Below the pieces are notes generated by a model. It was not told the origin of the DNA. It saw nothing but the letters and a program-made list of their open reading frames with translations, and searched no databases. Positions 34,927 to 46,134 of a DNA stretch of 64,000 nucleotides are shown piece after piece. The translations under genes were made by a program, and so were the position numbers. This DNA is from Pleodorina starrii (Eukaryota > Chlorophyta > Chlorophyceae > Chlamydomonadales > Volvocaceae), in the NCBI GenBank assembly GCA_030267565.1, contig BRXU01000007.1, forward strand, positions 1,736,001 through 1,800,000. Reading direction: 5' to 3'. How positions within the stretch are numbered: the first letter of the stretch is position 1; each line of letters opens with the position of its first letter.

Positions 34927-37900
34927 GGTTGCAGGGGCGGCTGCGGCAGCTGCTGGACATCGGCCTGCTGAAGCGGCTGATGCTCCTCCTGCTGCTGTTG
35001 GTGCTCCTCCTGCTGCTGTTGGTGCTGGTGCTGGTGGTACTGCTGTTGGAGTGAGGTCTGCGTGTAACGCTGTCTGGGCCCCATCCAAACGACGAAGCTG
35101 TGCACGTCGCCGGTTGTGGTTGCGGCGGCGGGGCGGAAGGCCAGCAGGTGGCCTTTCCGCGCACCAAAGTGGGTCAGGACCCCGCTGATGCCGCTGAGCC
35201 GTATGATGTCCCGGGGCGCACAGTACGACATTCGCACCTGTTGGGGCGGAAGATGTACGGCAGATGGGATGTCATCCGCCCGGGAGCCGTACAAATACCG
35301 ACCATCATCACCATCCAGTGAGGAACTGATGAGCCTATCAAGATGGTCACCATATCCATATCCAACTGCGCACTGGCCATAAATCACGTGTGGTAGGCGC
35401 AGTGGGCTCGGGGAGGAGGCTGTGGACAACGTTCAACCATTGTGTGTGTGACTGTGTGTGCCTGTGTGAGTGTGTTTCATGGTTGGGGGTGCGTGCCGCG
35501 CTCATGAACAAAAACCTATACGAGCCGAGGGCCCAAGGGGACTAACACGCCTAAAAGCAAGCACGACAGTAAAAGGCCGCACATGCAGGAGATAGAAGAG
35601 GACACCAGCGGCCAAAGAGGTGGGTTCAACTGTGGACTGTATCTGCATGCTGCGTGTTTGGGTGTGCGTTGTGTCCACACGGGGCCACGGTTACACGGCA
35701 AGCAGCTTCCAGCCACGCCAGGAGCTACCGTAAACCCGCCTTCACACACATAACCGTACACGCCCGCATAACCCGGTTTCTGGCATCGAAAAGCAAAGGC
35801 CGCCGGCGCAACTGAAGGCCGAAGCCCTTAGGCCTTCCGTCAGCCCCCAGGCACGCAGGCAGCGCCCCTCTCATGCCCTGTGCCAGCCCTGTGCCGGTGC
35901 CAGACCCCCCGCACCCACCTTCCAGTCCGCCGCGCCGTGCTCCTCGCTGTCGCAGATGAGACGGATGTCGGCCCCCAGCATCTGCGGCTCCAGGATCCCT
36001 CGGAACACGCCAGCGCGCATCTCCCGGGTCAGCGCGACACGCTTCCTCAAGGCTGATCAGGCGGGCGGGCGGGCGGCAACGGGGGGCGGGGCAACGGGTT
36101 CACAACCGACAAGCGTGCGTGCAAGTGCAAGTGCGGGTTAGTGGAGGCGCGGCTTGCTTCTTAGCGGCCCGCTGGTGTGGTTGGGCTTCAGCGAACGGAG
36201 GCGACAGGTAGGGTCAGAGAAAAATACGGTAGTTGTCTTGGGATTTCCCGCGCGTCCGGGAAACGGCCGGAACTTCCTGATCCCCTCCCCCCGAGCAAAG
36301 TGAGACAGCCACCCCGGGTTTACAAGACGGGGTTCTTCCTTGGTTTAAAGTCACGCGTTCCGCGTGCAAGCTTGGTCAGCGGCGCCGAAGTTCAGATATG
36401 GCTCTCAAACTGTGCGCGCCCTAACTACCCTAACTGCCCAACTACCAACTACCAAATATCCAGCAGCCCCTGCGTAACTGTGCTCCTATGCAGCTACACC
36501 CGGCAGATTCACCCGGCCTACCCTCGTGTTCGGTCAGGAGCTTGCCGAATGGCTTGAACCAGTTTTCGTCCGCCGCTGCCGCCGCCGCGCCTTCCGCCGG
36601 TGCCGGAGCTGTTGTCACGTCTTGCAACGGCGACGTCGAACCAGACCGTAGGCGCCGACGGACCCAGCGGCTATCCGCTACCGTAACGCCACACCCGCCG
36701 TCGTCGCCACGGCCTGCCGCCGCCGCAGCCTCACTCGCCGTTCCCGCCGCCACCGCCGCCGTCGCCGCTGCGCGGCGCTGCAGCCGGACGTGAAAGAGGC
36801 CACCTGTGACGGCGGCGTCGCCGTCGCCCTCCGCGGCGGCGACGCGCCGGATAGCCACCCTGTCGCCCAGCTGCGCGCGGCGGCTGCCCAGCCAGCCGCC
36901 CAGGCCCTTGATGACCCACTCCAGGCCCGCCGACCCGCGGGTCGGCGCGCGGCGGTGCAGCGCCGCGCCGGCGACGGGCTGCTCGCGCTGCATATCTAGC
37001 AGCGTGATCGCGACGTCCCTGCCGCTGCTGCTGTGGGCGCGGTCAATCTCCTCGGCACTGAAGAGCGCCTCAACTACCGCCGCGCCCACGTCGACCGCGC
37101 GGGAGGTCAGCATCCGGTCGGTCACGGCGACGTCGTCGTCGAAGTCCTCCAGATCCGACTCACCATGGGAATCGTTATTGGTGCCGTCGGCGGTATCGTC
37201 GGCGGCATTGGTGTCGCCATTGCCGCCGCCGAGGCTGCGGCGCTGCGCGCTACCGCCGCCGCCTAGACTGACCCATGGGTCACCCGCCTCGAAGCCATCA
37301 TCCTCATCCTCGCCAGCGCAGTTGTCCTCAAGCAAGTATGAGCCGAAGCTCGTGCTGCCGTGAAGCTGCTGGCGATCCGCATCCGCTGCACCCCCTTCCG
37401 GCTGCGGCTGCTGCTGTCGTGCAGCCGACGGCGCCGCCGCGGCGGCCCGCTGCCCGCCGCCTTCCCCGCTGCCGCCGCCGCCGTCGCTGCTGCCCATGCG
37501 ATACCCATCCTCGCCTTGGTTCCGGAGCCGCTTGCGCAAGCCCGCCTCCGTCATCATAGCAGCCAGGCTCGGAGGCGACGGCTGGTGGTAGTGGTCCTGT
37601 TGTGCCTGCTGCGCCTGTTGTGCCTGCTGTGTGCCTGCTGTGCCTGCTGCGCCTGCTGTGCCTGCTGTGCCTGCTGTGCCTGCTGTGCCTGCTGTGCCGG
37701 AGGCGACAGGCCCAGCTGCTCCTGCAATGCCGTATGCAGCTGCAGGTCATATTGCCGTTGTTGCTGCTGTTGCTGTTGCTGTTGCTGATGCTGCTGCTCC
37801 TGATGCAGCTGCAACCCCAAATGTTGGTTGGGGAGTGTCAGTTGCATGTCGTCAAGGTGCGTCTCCATCTGCAACTGCGCCGGCGGCTGAAGGCCCACGA

Positions 37901-40898
37901 GCGTGGTGTCGAACAGGCACATCGGCTGCGCGCCCTCGCCCGGCGTCGGCGTGTCCTCCACAGCCCTGTCCGTACGTGTCAGCCGCGGCGAGACCCCAAC
38001 CACCATTTGACGCCCATCCGCCGCCGCCGCCGCCCTCTCCGCCGGCTGCTGACGTCCTCCCGGGTCGGGCCTCCGCGTCGCCCTAGAAGGGGCCAGCCCC
38101 GCCGCCGGGGCGGCCGCACGCCGCCTGACTGCCGGAGACGACGTTACCCGGCCCCCTGCCCGACCGCAAAGACTGGGATCGCCGAGGGCTGCCGGCGCGG
38201 TGTTGGAGCTGGGCCGCACGGGGCCTCTTGGCACTGCCGCGCGCTGCGCGACGGCGCTTCCGCCAGCGCTCCCGACGACGCTGTCAATGAGGGAGCACGG
38301 CACGACGGCGACGGGGGCGACGGCGACGGCCGCAGCGGGGCCAAGGAGCTCGGGAGCGGTGCCCCCGCCAGCGGTGCCCTGCTGCGTGACATTGCCGGTT
38401 TCTGGCGCCGAAGCGTCCGACATGTCGAGGTCGCCGATGCCCAGATTTCCTCCTGCGCGCAGACGCGCGGATAGAGTCACAGAAGCGCAACTCATTTTGT
38501 ATGCGTTGCATTCTTGGAGACGATGCTCTATGTCTGTTGAAGGCGCAGCAGCACGCGGAAGCAGGAAGGCAGGTCGCAAGAACTCGTGACAGCTGGTGAT
38601 GACAACAGCGCGGGTCGGTGGTATTTGATCCCCCAGCGCTGCGAAAGCAGGCGCGTTGGGCGCGCGGCGCTCTGACGAAGGGCAACTATCAGCACACGGC
38701 GTAGATGCTAAGAAAATCGGGGTCAGGAGCAACAGTGAGTGTCGCGAATATTGGTTACCGTGGGCTGAAACCCTACTTCAAGCTTCTGTGCGGCTCGCAG
38801 CGAAACCGTCCAAGGCCGGGTGAAGCAGAAATGCTAAGCAGGAGTTGCGTCCTGTCGGCCTACTCCTTCATTCAGCAGACAAAATCTGACCAAATAATAA
38901 CGAGGCGAGATAGGCGAGCCCGAATGAGCGAGGCCTGTCGCGTCAGGGAACGCCGACAGGCCAGCCCCACTGAGTCGAGGCAGTCTCACCTTGAAGATAA
39001 TCCGGTATCAGTTGTTCGGGTGCCGGGTCGACACCGTTAAGGCCCCTCAAAAGGACCGACATTTCTGAGTCCTCCCCGACGCTCCTAGCGAGACTGCCTA
39101 GCCCGCTCATTCGAAACTTGTCGTCGTCAGGCCTCACCTAATGTAGGTGCAATATGAACGGCGTGGAGCGTAAGACACAGTGCTTAGACGCCGCTGGACC
39201 TTCCAATCATTTGGTGGGAACAACGCTCGATGGCACCGAGCACTACTGTACTCGCTCTCTGTGCAAAGCTTCAGAAAAATATTAAACGTACAATGCGAAA
39301 TTCTGCTGCAAAAATGGTGTGATAGTGCTCTGGCGGAAAGCATTTTTCGGCTCCGAAGGCGGCCCTTGGACAGCGACGCGACCTGCACAAAGCCGTAATT
39401 TTTTTAAGTTCAGAACTACATGAATACAGCAGGCATCAAAATGTGTGGAGGCGTGGGTTACTGGGTTTAGTTTTCGGGCGGGTCGCGAATCTTTCTGCCG
39501 CAGGCCGGTCGCAACCGCTGGCACCTTAATCGCCCCTTGCCTTTTTGACTCTTGGAGTGCAAAAAGAAGAATAAAAATGTATTGAATACGTGTCTTGCAG
39601 TAATACAGCCGCTCCCTTTCGCATGTATGACATTTTGTGATGATCGAGGAGTTCGAGGCGTCGACAGACCAGCCGACACAAGACCGTAGACGGATACATG
39701 CAAAACGGCTTGCCTCCCAATGTCCCAAAAAAATAGTGTTAAAATATATTGTCTGATTCAGCTATCATGTAAAAAGGTGGCGGCTTTGCCAACAGGGCAT
39801 GATCAGAACATTTAAGAGCAAACCAAGTCGATCAATTATGCTCTGCCCCCATTGGTAGACTTAATTTCGGTATTTCGTGTGATTTAATCACCGTGGAATC
39901 GGCAATCCGCCTCGGATAGAGGCTCGTGCCCTGTAGCCCACAAAGCCGCACAAAGCCCCCGCCGCCACGGCCTTACCAGCCACACGAGCCGGCCACGGGC
40001 TCGCAAATTCACAATTTGTGACAAATTTTCAGTGAATTCAGGATCTCTCGCTGCCACCGCTTCAAAGGCGGCAATAGCCCCTGCCCGCACCAGTTCACAT
40101 CATCGTATCCCTAACGAACATCCTGCCCGTGTAACCGGCCCAGGCTCAGCCTAGGGCTAAGCTCCTGTGGCCAAGTGCCCAACCAGGATTGCTGGCTTGA
40201 CCACACATCTCGCTCGTGAGAAAGCCAGCAAGGACTAACCGTAGCTCTGACGGAGAGGATGGAACCCAGCACAAAATGCCAAGCAGACCGCCACGCAGGT
40301 GGACCGCTGGTAAAGCCACACACGTCGCATGCAGACCGCATGCCACAGTGCACGGCCCCTCACGGCCAGCTGACTCCACCTTCTGGCGGAAGCCCTCTCT
40401 TTACCAGCTACCGGTACACCGCCCACCACACGGGGAAACGCGCGCTTCAAAACCACATAGCATACCGGTACACATGTCGCAGGACCTCCCTGGCGAGCAC
40501 GTGCCCTTCCTCCTCTCGCGCGTACCGTACACCGGCAGGACGCGTGCGTCGCAACAATTGCCAGCCACCAGACGGGGCCTTGCCGTTAGCGCAATTGACT
40601 TCACAGGTGCAAGAGCCCCAGCGCGTCGCGGCATCGATCCTGAGCCCCGTCGAGCGATCGCAGTGATCCTGGCTGCCCGCGGGTTACGGTAGTACTACGA
40701 TAGTTCCGGGGTTGACGCACAGATTGCCCAACCCAACCGGCTGCTCCAATATCCAGTAAGCGCTGCCACGGGTTTTCTACCGTAATCGCGGGAGTGCGTA
40801 ACGGCGCCGCCACATAGTTCAGGAACATGACGGATTGACGCGTTCTTTCGCAAACACCTGATGAGGTCTGACCAGAAATGCAGGTCCTTCTGGGACAT
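32234..40898 (-). CDS. Gene W: multidomain B3-like protein (about 1409 aa; shorter 1117-aa end possible)
   Basis: Proposed exons: 40781-40898, 39977-40080, 38990-39137, 36522-38533, 35919-36052, 34461-35237, 33771-34019, 33142-33387 and 32234-32677. The N-terminus MSQKDLHFWSDLIRCLRKN is unfamiliar. A Gln-rich stretch follows, then an unsplit B3-like domain (TDRMLTSRAVDVGAAVVEAL ... GLEWVIKGLGGWL ... LGDRVAIRRV ... LFHVRLQRR). A second B3-like domain is split by an intron after ADWK (RVALTREMRAGVFRGIL ... then IIRLSGISGVLTHFGARKGH). The last exons carry Gln and Ala runs and RYELWLSRTAAQVATSTECE. The long exon keeps frame only if 2 nt near 37630 are discounted. Alternatively the sixth exon reads through to a TGA at 34398 and the last three exons belong to another gene. 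The exon pattern matches gene Z. Likely a nuclear DNA-binding protein. Confidence 0.6.
32575..32588. repeat. TGACCC-GT-GGGTCA in the last exon of gene W
   Basis: Translated as DDPRVTD. It is preceded by GGGTCAG, so two motif arms lie side by side. Confidence 0.6.
33457..33495. repeat. (GGAGC)n pentanucleotide array
   Basis: About seven perfect units in the proposed intron between 33388 and 33770 of gene W. Confidence 0.9.
34415..34426. repeat. GACCCATGGGTC at the 3' end of the B3 exon of gene W
   Basis: Lies between the alternative donor (34461) and the read-through stop (34398). If coding it reads GPMGH. Confidence 0.6.
36932..36943. repeat. GACCCGCGGGTC palindrome (16 bp with flanks) in gene W
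   Basis: Inside the first B3-like domain, extended to CCGACCCGCGGGTCGG. A GC-rich member of the palindrome family. Confidence 0.55.
37269..37282. repeat. TGACCCATGGGTCA in the coding exon of gene W
   Basis: Perfect copy reading GDPWVS in the acidic linker. Confidence 0.7.
37600..37695 (-). repeat. CAGCAGGCA nonamer array (Gln-Gln-Ala) with a 2-bp slip
   Basis: Nine-bp units encode QQA repeats. At about 37629-37632 the plus strand reads CTGCTGTGTGCC instead of CTGCTGTGCC, a 2-bp gain that shifts the frame. Both sides are open and read QQA in the frame that would be restored. Confidence 0.8.
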
Positions 40899-41345
40899 TC
40901 TCCCCCAACCAGGAGGTTTCCCCCGTGCGCATGGGGCCTTTGCCGTGCCACTGCCCTCTTCACCTCTAAACTGTACGACTGGGGGTCCCTGCCGTTTCGC
41001 ACTGAGATGCCGCAGCCACAGCTCGCAAGCGCACCCACATGCAGTCATGTGCCCCCCAATCCAACCACCCAACCGCCAGCGCCAACTAATACTCTAGCAC
41101 AATCCAACAACATAACAACGAACTCAACCGTCAATCTTAACCAACAGTCAACGACCGGCACGCCGTAAACCTCGCCACCGGCGCTTCCCGCGGTAAGATC
41201 CCTCCCCCGGCCGACGCGGCCTCTTGCCCTCTCCACTTGCTCCCTCCACGCCGGACGCCCCCCTTCCGCCAACCCTTACCTCGGGCTGCTACGGTATTCT
41301 GCTACTGCTACCGCTACCACTATCCCTATTCTGCTATCACTATCG

Positions 41346-44300
41346 CTACCGTTGCTGCTGCTGCTGCTGCTGCCCGCCGCGGCCGGCGGCGCTTCCTGCC
41401 TCACTCCCGACGGAGGGACCCTGCCGCAGCGACTCCAGTGCGAGCTTGGCGCGCTCTCGCAGCGACAGCTTCTTCGGCTCCAGGGGAGCCGCGGCGGGCC
41501 GTTGCGCCTTCGCCCGGCCACCATGCTCCGAGGGGCTCGGGCGAGCGACTGACGGGCCCGAGATCGCGGCCGCAGCGTCGCCGCCTCTAGATCCGCCGCC
41601 TGCGGCGGCGACGGCGCCTGCGGCGGCGGCGGTGCCAGCGCAGGGCCGGTCCGGAGTGGGTGCCGCGGCGGGCAGTGCAGCGGGCGGTGGCGATGGGGCG
41701 ATGGAGGGAGGCGCCCTGGCGGGCGGCGGTGCGGCCTGCGGCCGCTCCGAAGCCGCGCCCAGACCTCGCCACAGCCGCGGGCGTGCCGCCCTGCCAGCGG
41801 CGGCGGTGCCGCGGCCGCCCGGCCGCCAGACCTCCTGCGCGGGCAGGCGACGTGGTTCGGTGAGTTCACAAACAACTGCTTTGGAAACGCCGGTTGTGGA
41901 AAAATTCCACAACCGGCTTGGTTGTGGAGTACAGGTTGTGGAGTACAGTTGGATGACATCGGTGCGCGAGCGTCACGTCTCACGTGCCGGCCACACTTAT
42001 GTGGGGTGCTCGTCCACGACGGGAAGCGGGCCTATTTCGCAGGTGGGATATGGCTTCGGGAGCGCGCAAACAAACCAGGAGTAGCTGGCAGCTTTTGCTG
42101 GTCCGACACTCACCCGTCGGAGGCTCGGCCCCGCCTCAGTGCCAGGGGCCCCGGAGGACGCGGGAGACGAGGACACCAGCCCTGCAACCGCTGACCCTTC
42201 CCCTAGCTGGGGCGCCGCCGCCGCCGCCGCAGCCGCCGGCGTCGGCGCCGCCGTATTCCTCACGATCCCGCCAGAGGGCTCGGCCGCCACCGCCGCCGCG
42301 GCCTCAGCTGCCGGTGGCCGGGGACCTGCCGTTGCCACCCCCGCCGCCGCCGCGGCCTCAGCTGCCGGTGGCCGGGGACCTGCCGTTGCCACCCCCGCCG
42401 CCGCCGCGGCCTCAGCTGCCGGTGGCCGGGGACCTGCCGTTGCCACCCCCGCCGCCGCCGCGGCCTCAGCTGCCGGTGGCCGGGGGCCTGCCGTTGCCAC
42501 CCCCGCCGCCGCCGCGGCCTCAGCTGCCGGTGGCCGGGGGCCTGCCGTTGCCACCCCCGCCGCCGCCGCAGCCTCAGCTGCCGGTGGCCGGGGGCCTGCC
42601 GTTGCCACCCCCGCCGCCGCCGCGGCCTCAGCTGCCGGTGGCCGGGGACCTGCCGTTGCCACCCCCGCCGCCGCCGCGGCCTCAGCTGCCGGTGGCCGGG
42701 GACCTGCCGTTGCCACCCCCGCCGCCGCCGCGGCGGCGGGGGCGGCGGCAGTAATCAGGACGTCCTCCTCCGAAGCCTGCGAAAGCCCAGAAGCCGCCGC
42801 CGCCGCCGCCGGTGGAGCGCCTGGAGGCTGCGGCGCCGACGTCATCGTCGTCGTCGTCGTCGTCACCGTCGCCTCACGGGTGTCGTCCGAAGCTTGGGCC
42901 GTCTCCTCCGTCGCCTCCGCCGCCGCCGCTGCACGACATTTCACCGGCGCGACAGCCATGGCGACGGCGGAGGCGGCTACTTGCAAGGGAGCCACGCGCC
43001 GCGCTGCCGCTGCGCTGGCGGGGTTGAAGACTTCCCTGACAACCGCCAGCTCTGGTCCCAAGGAAGGCGCCTGGCCGGAGGGAGCCGTCGGTCGGCGCTC
43101 CGGCGCGGCGGCGGGGGCGGCAGCTTTGGCCTTGGCGACAGTGACGGTGGCGGCGGCGGTGGTGGTGGGGCCAGAGGGCCTGACGGCGGCGCGCTCCGGC
43201 TCGTCCTCCTGTACGGCAGCGGCGGCATCCTCCAGGAGCTGTGGGTCCAGCCGTACGACGCGCACAAAGAAGCTGTACGGATGGGACGTGCAGCGGGTGA
43301 AGGTGATGAGGTCGCCGGGCGCCGCCTTGTAGTGCGACAGTACGGGCGTCATGCCGGACAGGACGATGACGTCACCCTTGTTGTTGAAACTCGCTCGGAC
43401 CTGGGGCATCGATGAGCGGAAGGGCGACAGACAGGCAGTTGCCGTACTGGTCACTATTAGCGGCAGGTCGTACAAAACTACCGTATACCGTACGAATAGA
43501 TCCAGATCTTACCTGCCACTTGATGGGTTTCGACTTGGCGCTGGATCCCCCACCGTCGGCGATGAGCGTAATCGGGTCCGTGTACGGCATCGGCAGCCGC
43601 AGCCGCGCAAACACCCCATCGCTCATGGCCTTGGTAATCCAGATCCGGTGGTTCGTGCCTGTCGTACAACCGTCGTATGGTGAATGGGTAATCAGTCAGA
43701 GGGGCCCCAAAGGAGGGCCGGGTGAAAGCAGAGGAGGAGGCTTCGGAAAGCCGTCAAGGGGCCACGGGGTGCACATGGGGCGAGTGCTCACGAGCAGGAG
43801 CTGCGCATCGACATCTGTAGACGCATCCGGAAAGAACGGCCGGAGCCGGAGCCGGAGCAGGCAACCAGTGTCCGGAAAGCCTTGACTCTCTTCCAGAAAG
43901 GCTTTCCGGACACAATCGAAAAGGCTTGCCGCCAAGGACCGACGGGACGGGGGAATGGAGCCGGCGAGTGCGCTGAGGGGAGGAGACGGTGCTTGGCGGA
44001 ATGGCGGTATGGGCCTGCCCCTCGTGCTGCCCCTCGCCTTGGCCCTAGAGCTGCTCCGTGCGGCATGACAGGGAGGGCACCCGCGGCCCCCTTTCTCCCG
44101 GTGCCTCCACGTCCCCCCCTTCACGTGCGCGGCTCCGCATCCCCTGCTTCCCGCGTCTCCCGCCGTGTTGCTGGGTCCTGCTCTGCAGTGTCTTTCTCAT
44201 GACACCCGGTCGCCGCCGCCGCATCTCCCCCCGATCGCCAATCGCCACGTACCTTCACATAACGACAGCAGCTTCTCGCACGACCGGTCCAGCCCGAGCA

Positions 44301-46134
44301 CCTCCGCCGCCGCCGCCAATCCCGCCACGGTATCCTGACGCCGCCTCGACCGCCGCCGCCCCTCCTCTTCCGCCTCCTCTTCCTGCTTCTCGGGCTCCCG
44401 CCCCAATTCCTCTTTTTCCTTCCCAGGCCCCTCTTCTTTTACCTCCTCCTCCTCCTCCTCCTCGCCCTCCGTCCCCTTGTCTGCAACCTCCACCTCCGTC
44501 TCCTCTTCCTCTCCCTCTTCATCCTCCGTATCCCCTGCCGCCTCATCCTCGCCCTCCAGCGTCCAGTCCTCGTCCCCATCATCAACAAACTGCCCCTCCT
44601 CCTCTTCCTCCTCCGCTTCCTCCTCTCCTGCAAACGGTATCCGCCTCTTCCGCTGCCGCCGGCCCTGCGGCTGCTCCTGCTCCTGCCCCTGCGGCAGCTG
44701 CCGCTGCTCTCTCCCCGCTTCCGCCTCCGCCGCTCCCTCCACCGCTGCCTCCGCCTCCACTGCTGCCTCCGCCTCCGCTGTTCCTCTCCCCCCGCCTCCG
44801 CCTCCACTGCTCGCCTCCCGCCTCCGCCCTCGCTGCTGCCTGGGCGGTACGGCCTCCTCCTTCTCCTCCTTCTCCTCCTTCTCCTCGGGGCCCCCCGCCC
44901 GGACGCTGCCGCGACCGGGCTGCAGCCACATCCGAAACACCAGGCCCGCCTTGGCGTCTCCCTCCACCCGCCTAATCGTCAGTTCATCGCCCAGGCAGGC
45001 TCTTCGTTGGTGCATAAAGAAGCCCAGCCGCCGAATGCCCCACTGCTGCTGCTGCTGCCCCATCTCTCGCCGCCGCCGTTTGTCGCCGACGCCGTGCGGC
45101 AGCATCTGCAGTGCCGCGCCCTTGACCCGCCGGCTGCGTGTCGCATCCATCCAGGTCAGCGGCACGTCCTCGCCGCCCGCGGCGCAGTCAAGCTCCTGCC
45201 GGGTGAACAGCGCTGACACGGTTTCGGAGCTGAGCCGGAACGCACAGGAGCCCACCATGCCCCCGCCGATGACCAGCGAGACGGTGCCGAACGGCGGCGG
45301 CGCCGCCGCCGCCGTCGTCTTCAGGCAGGCCTGGCCGCTGCCGCCGCCGTTGCCGCTGCGGCCGCCACCTTGCGGCGGCGGCGACGGCGACGCCGTCCGC
45401 GAAGTGGGGGCACGGAAGCCCCTGATCAAAGTTACGGTTAAGGCCTGGTTGGAAGTAAAGGCGGGGGAGGCGGCGCTGTCGTGGCTGAGGCGCAGCGAAT
45501 CTCCCTGGCTGACGCCTAGCTCTGTCAGCCAGGGGCCCAGGCCCTGGAGCCGCCAGGAGGCGGCGCCGGCGCCACCGCCGCCGCCGCCGCCGGCGGCGGT
45601 GGGAGCGGGCGCGGAGCGGCACAGCTTGCCTGCCGGGAGCGGCACCGCCTGGCCGCCAACGCCGCTGTCGCCGTCCGGAATCCCGCTGACAGCGGCGACG
45701 GCGGGCCGCACTTCGATGACATCCGCGGTGGCTAACGGGCAGCCCGGCCGCAGCTGTAGCGGGCCGAGGATGTCGGTCCGCAGGTGGAGGTCGTCGTACG
45801 GTGGCGCGAGCGGCACGAGAACGCCCATGGTTTCTGCGCATTTGGTGCTCGGCCCACCGCCGCCGTCGCCGCTGGCGGTAATGGTGCTGCGTTGCGGCTT
45901 GGCGGCAGCGGCACGCGTGACGGTTGTGCCGGCGCTAATCTTTGGGTCATCGCCTCCTTCGCCCTGACGCCGGTCCGCGCTGCCGCTGGGCGGGCTTGTG
46001 TGCCGCTCCTCTGATCGCGCCGCACCGCGGCGTTGGCGCTGGTTGCGCTGCTCCTCGTCGCTGCTGCTGCTGCTGGCGTAGCGCTGGGGCCGACGGCGCT
46101 TGCGGGTGCTGCGGAACCCCGCCGTCCCCTCCAT
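41346..46134 (-). CDS. Gene Z: three-B3-like-domain protein (1267 aa)
   Basis: Four exons: 44253-46134, 43513-43658, 42114-43400 and 41346-41834, totalling 3804 nt in frame. The N-terminus has a basic patch (RSTRKRRRPQR, a likely nuclear localisation signal). A weak first B3-like region includes WRLQGLGPWLTELGVSQGDS. A second, unsplit one reads VSLVIGGGMVGSCAFRLSSE ... VPLTWMDATRSRRVKG ... WGIRRLGFFMHQRRACLGDE ... VFRMWLQPG (residues about 286-410). A long Glu-rich acidic stretch follows. The third domain is split by the family intron after PIKWQ: NHRIWITKAMSDGVFARL, then VIVLSGMTPVLSHYKAAPGD and FFVRVVRLD. Residues about 900-1044 are eight copies of an 18-residue Ala/Pro/Gly repeat. The C-terminus has KKLSLRERAKLALESLRQG. 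Likely a nuclear, DNA-binding regulator; the target is unknown. Confidence 0.8.
41889..41917. repeat. Perfect 13-bp hairpin with 3-nt loop
   Basis: GCCGGTTGTGGAA pairs with TTCCACAACCGGC across AAA, in gene Z intron 3 about 55 bp from the acceptor. Partial copies GGTTGTGGAGTACA repeat just downstream to 41950. Confidence 0.85.
42296..42730 (-). repeat. 54-bp minisatellite, eight copies, in the coding exon of gene Z
   Basis: Each unit encodes GVATAGPRPPAAEAAAAA. Copies are nearly identical, with a few synonymous A/G changes, which suggests recent expansion or homogenisation. The antisense strand is also open through it. Confidence 0.93.
43869..43912. repeat. 15-bp inverted repeat with 14-nt loop in gene Z intron 1
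   Basis: TGTCCGGAAAGCCTT pairs perfectly with AAGGCTTTCCGGACA. No terminal duplication was found, so a foldback relic or an RNA hairpin are both possible. Confidence 0.8.

Noticed and set aside
42139..43332. 397-codon plus-strand Ala-rich frame
   Set aside because: Antisense of gene Z exon 3, open because of the 54-bp minisatellite and GC-rich third positions.
44477..45967. 496-codon plus-strand frame antisense to gene Z
   Set aside because: Mirror of a GC-rich coding exon. The minus strand carries B3-like domains and consistent splice phases.
32234..46134. SAND/VARL (regA-like) or ARID identity for genes W and Z
   Set aside because: Considered because of the volvocine setting, but the strand pattern W[K/Q]...L..GV...G...GD.I.F...F.V matches a B3 fold, and SAND or ARID signature residues are missing.
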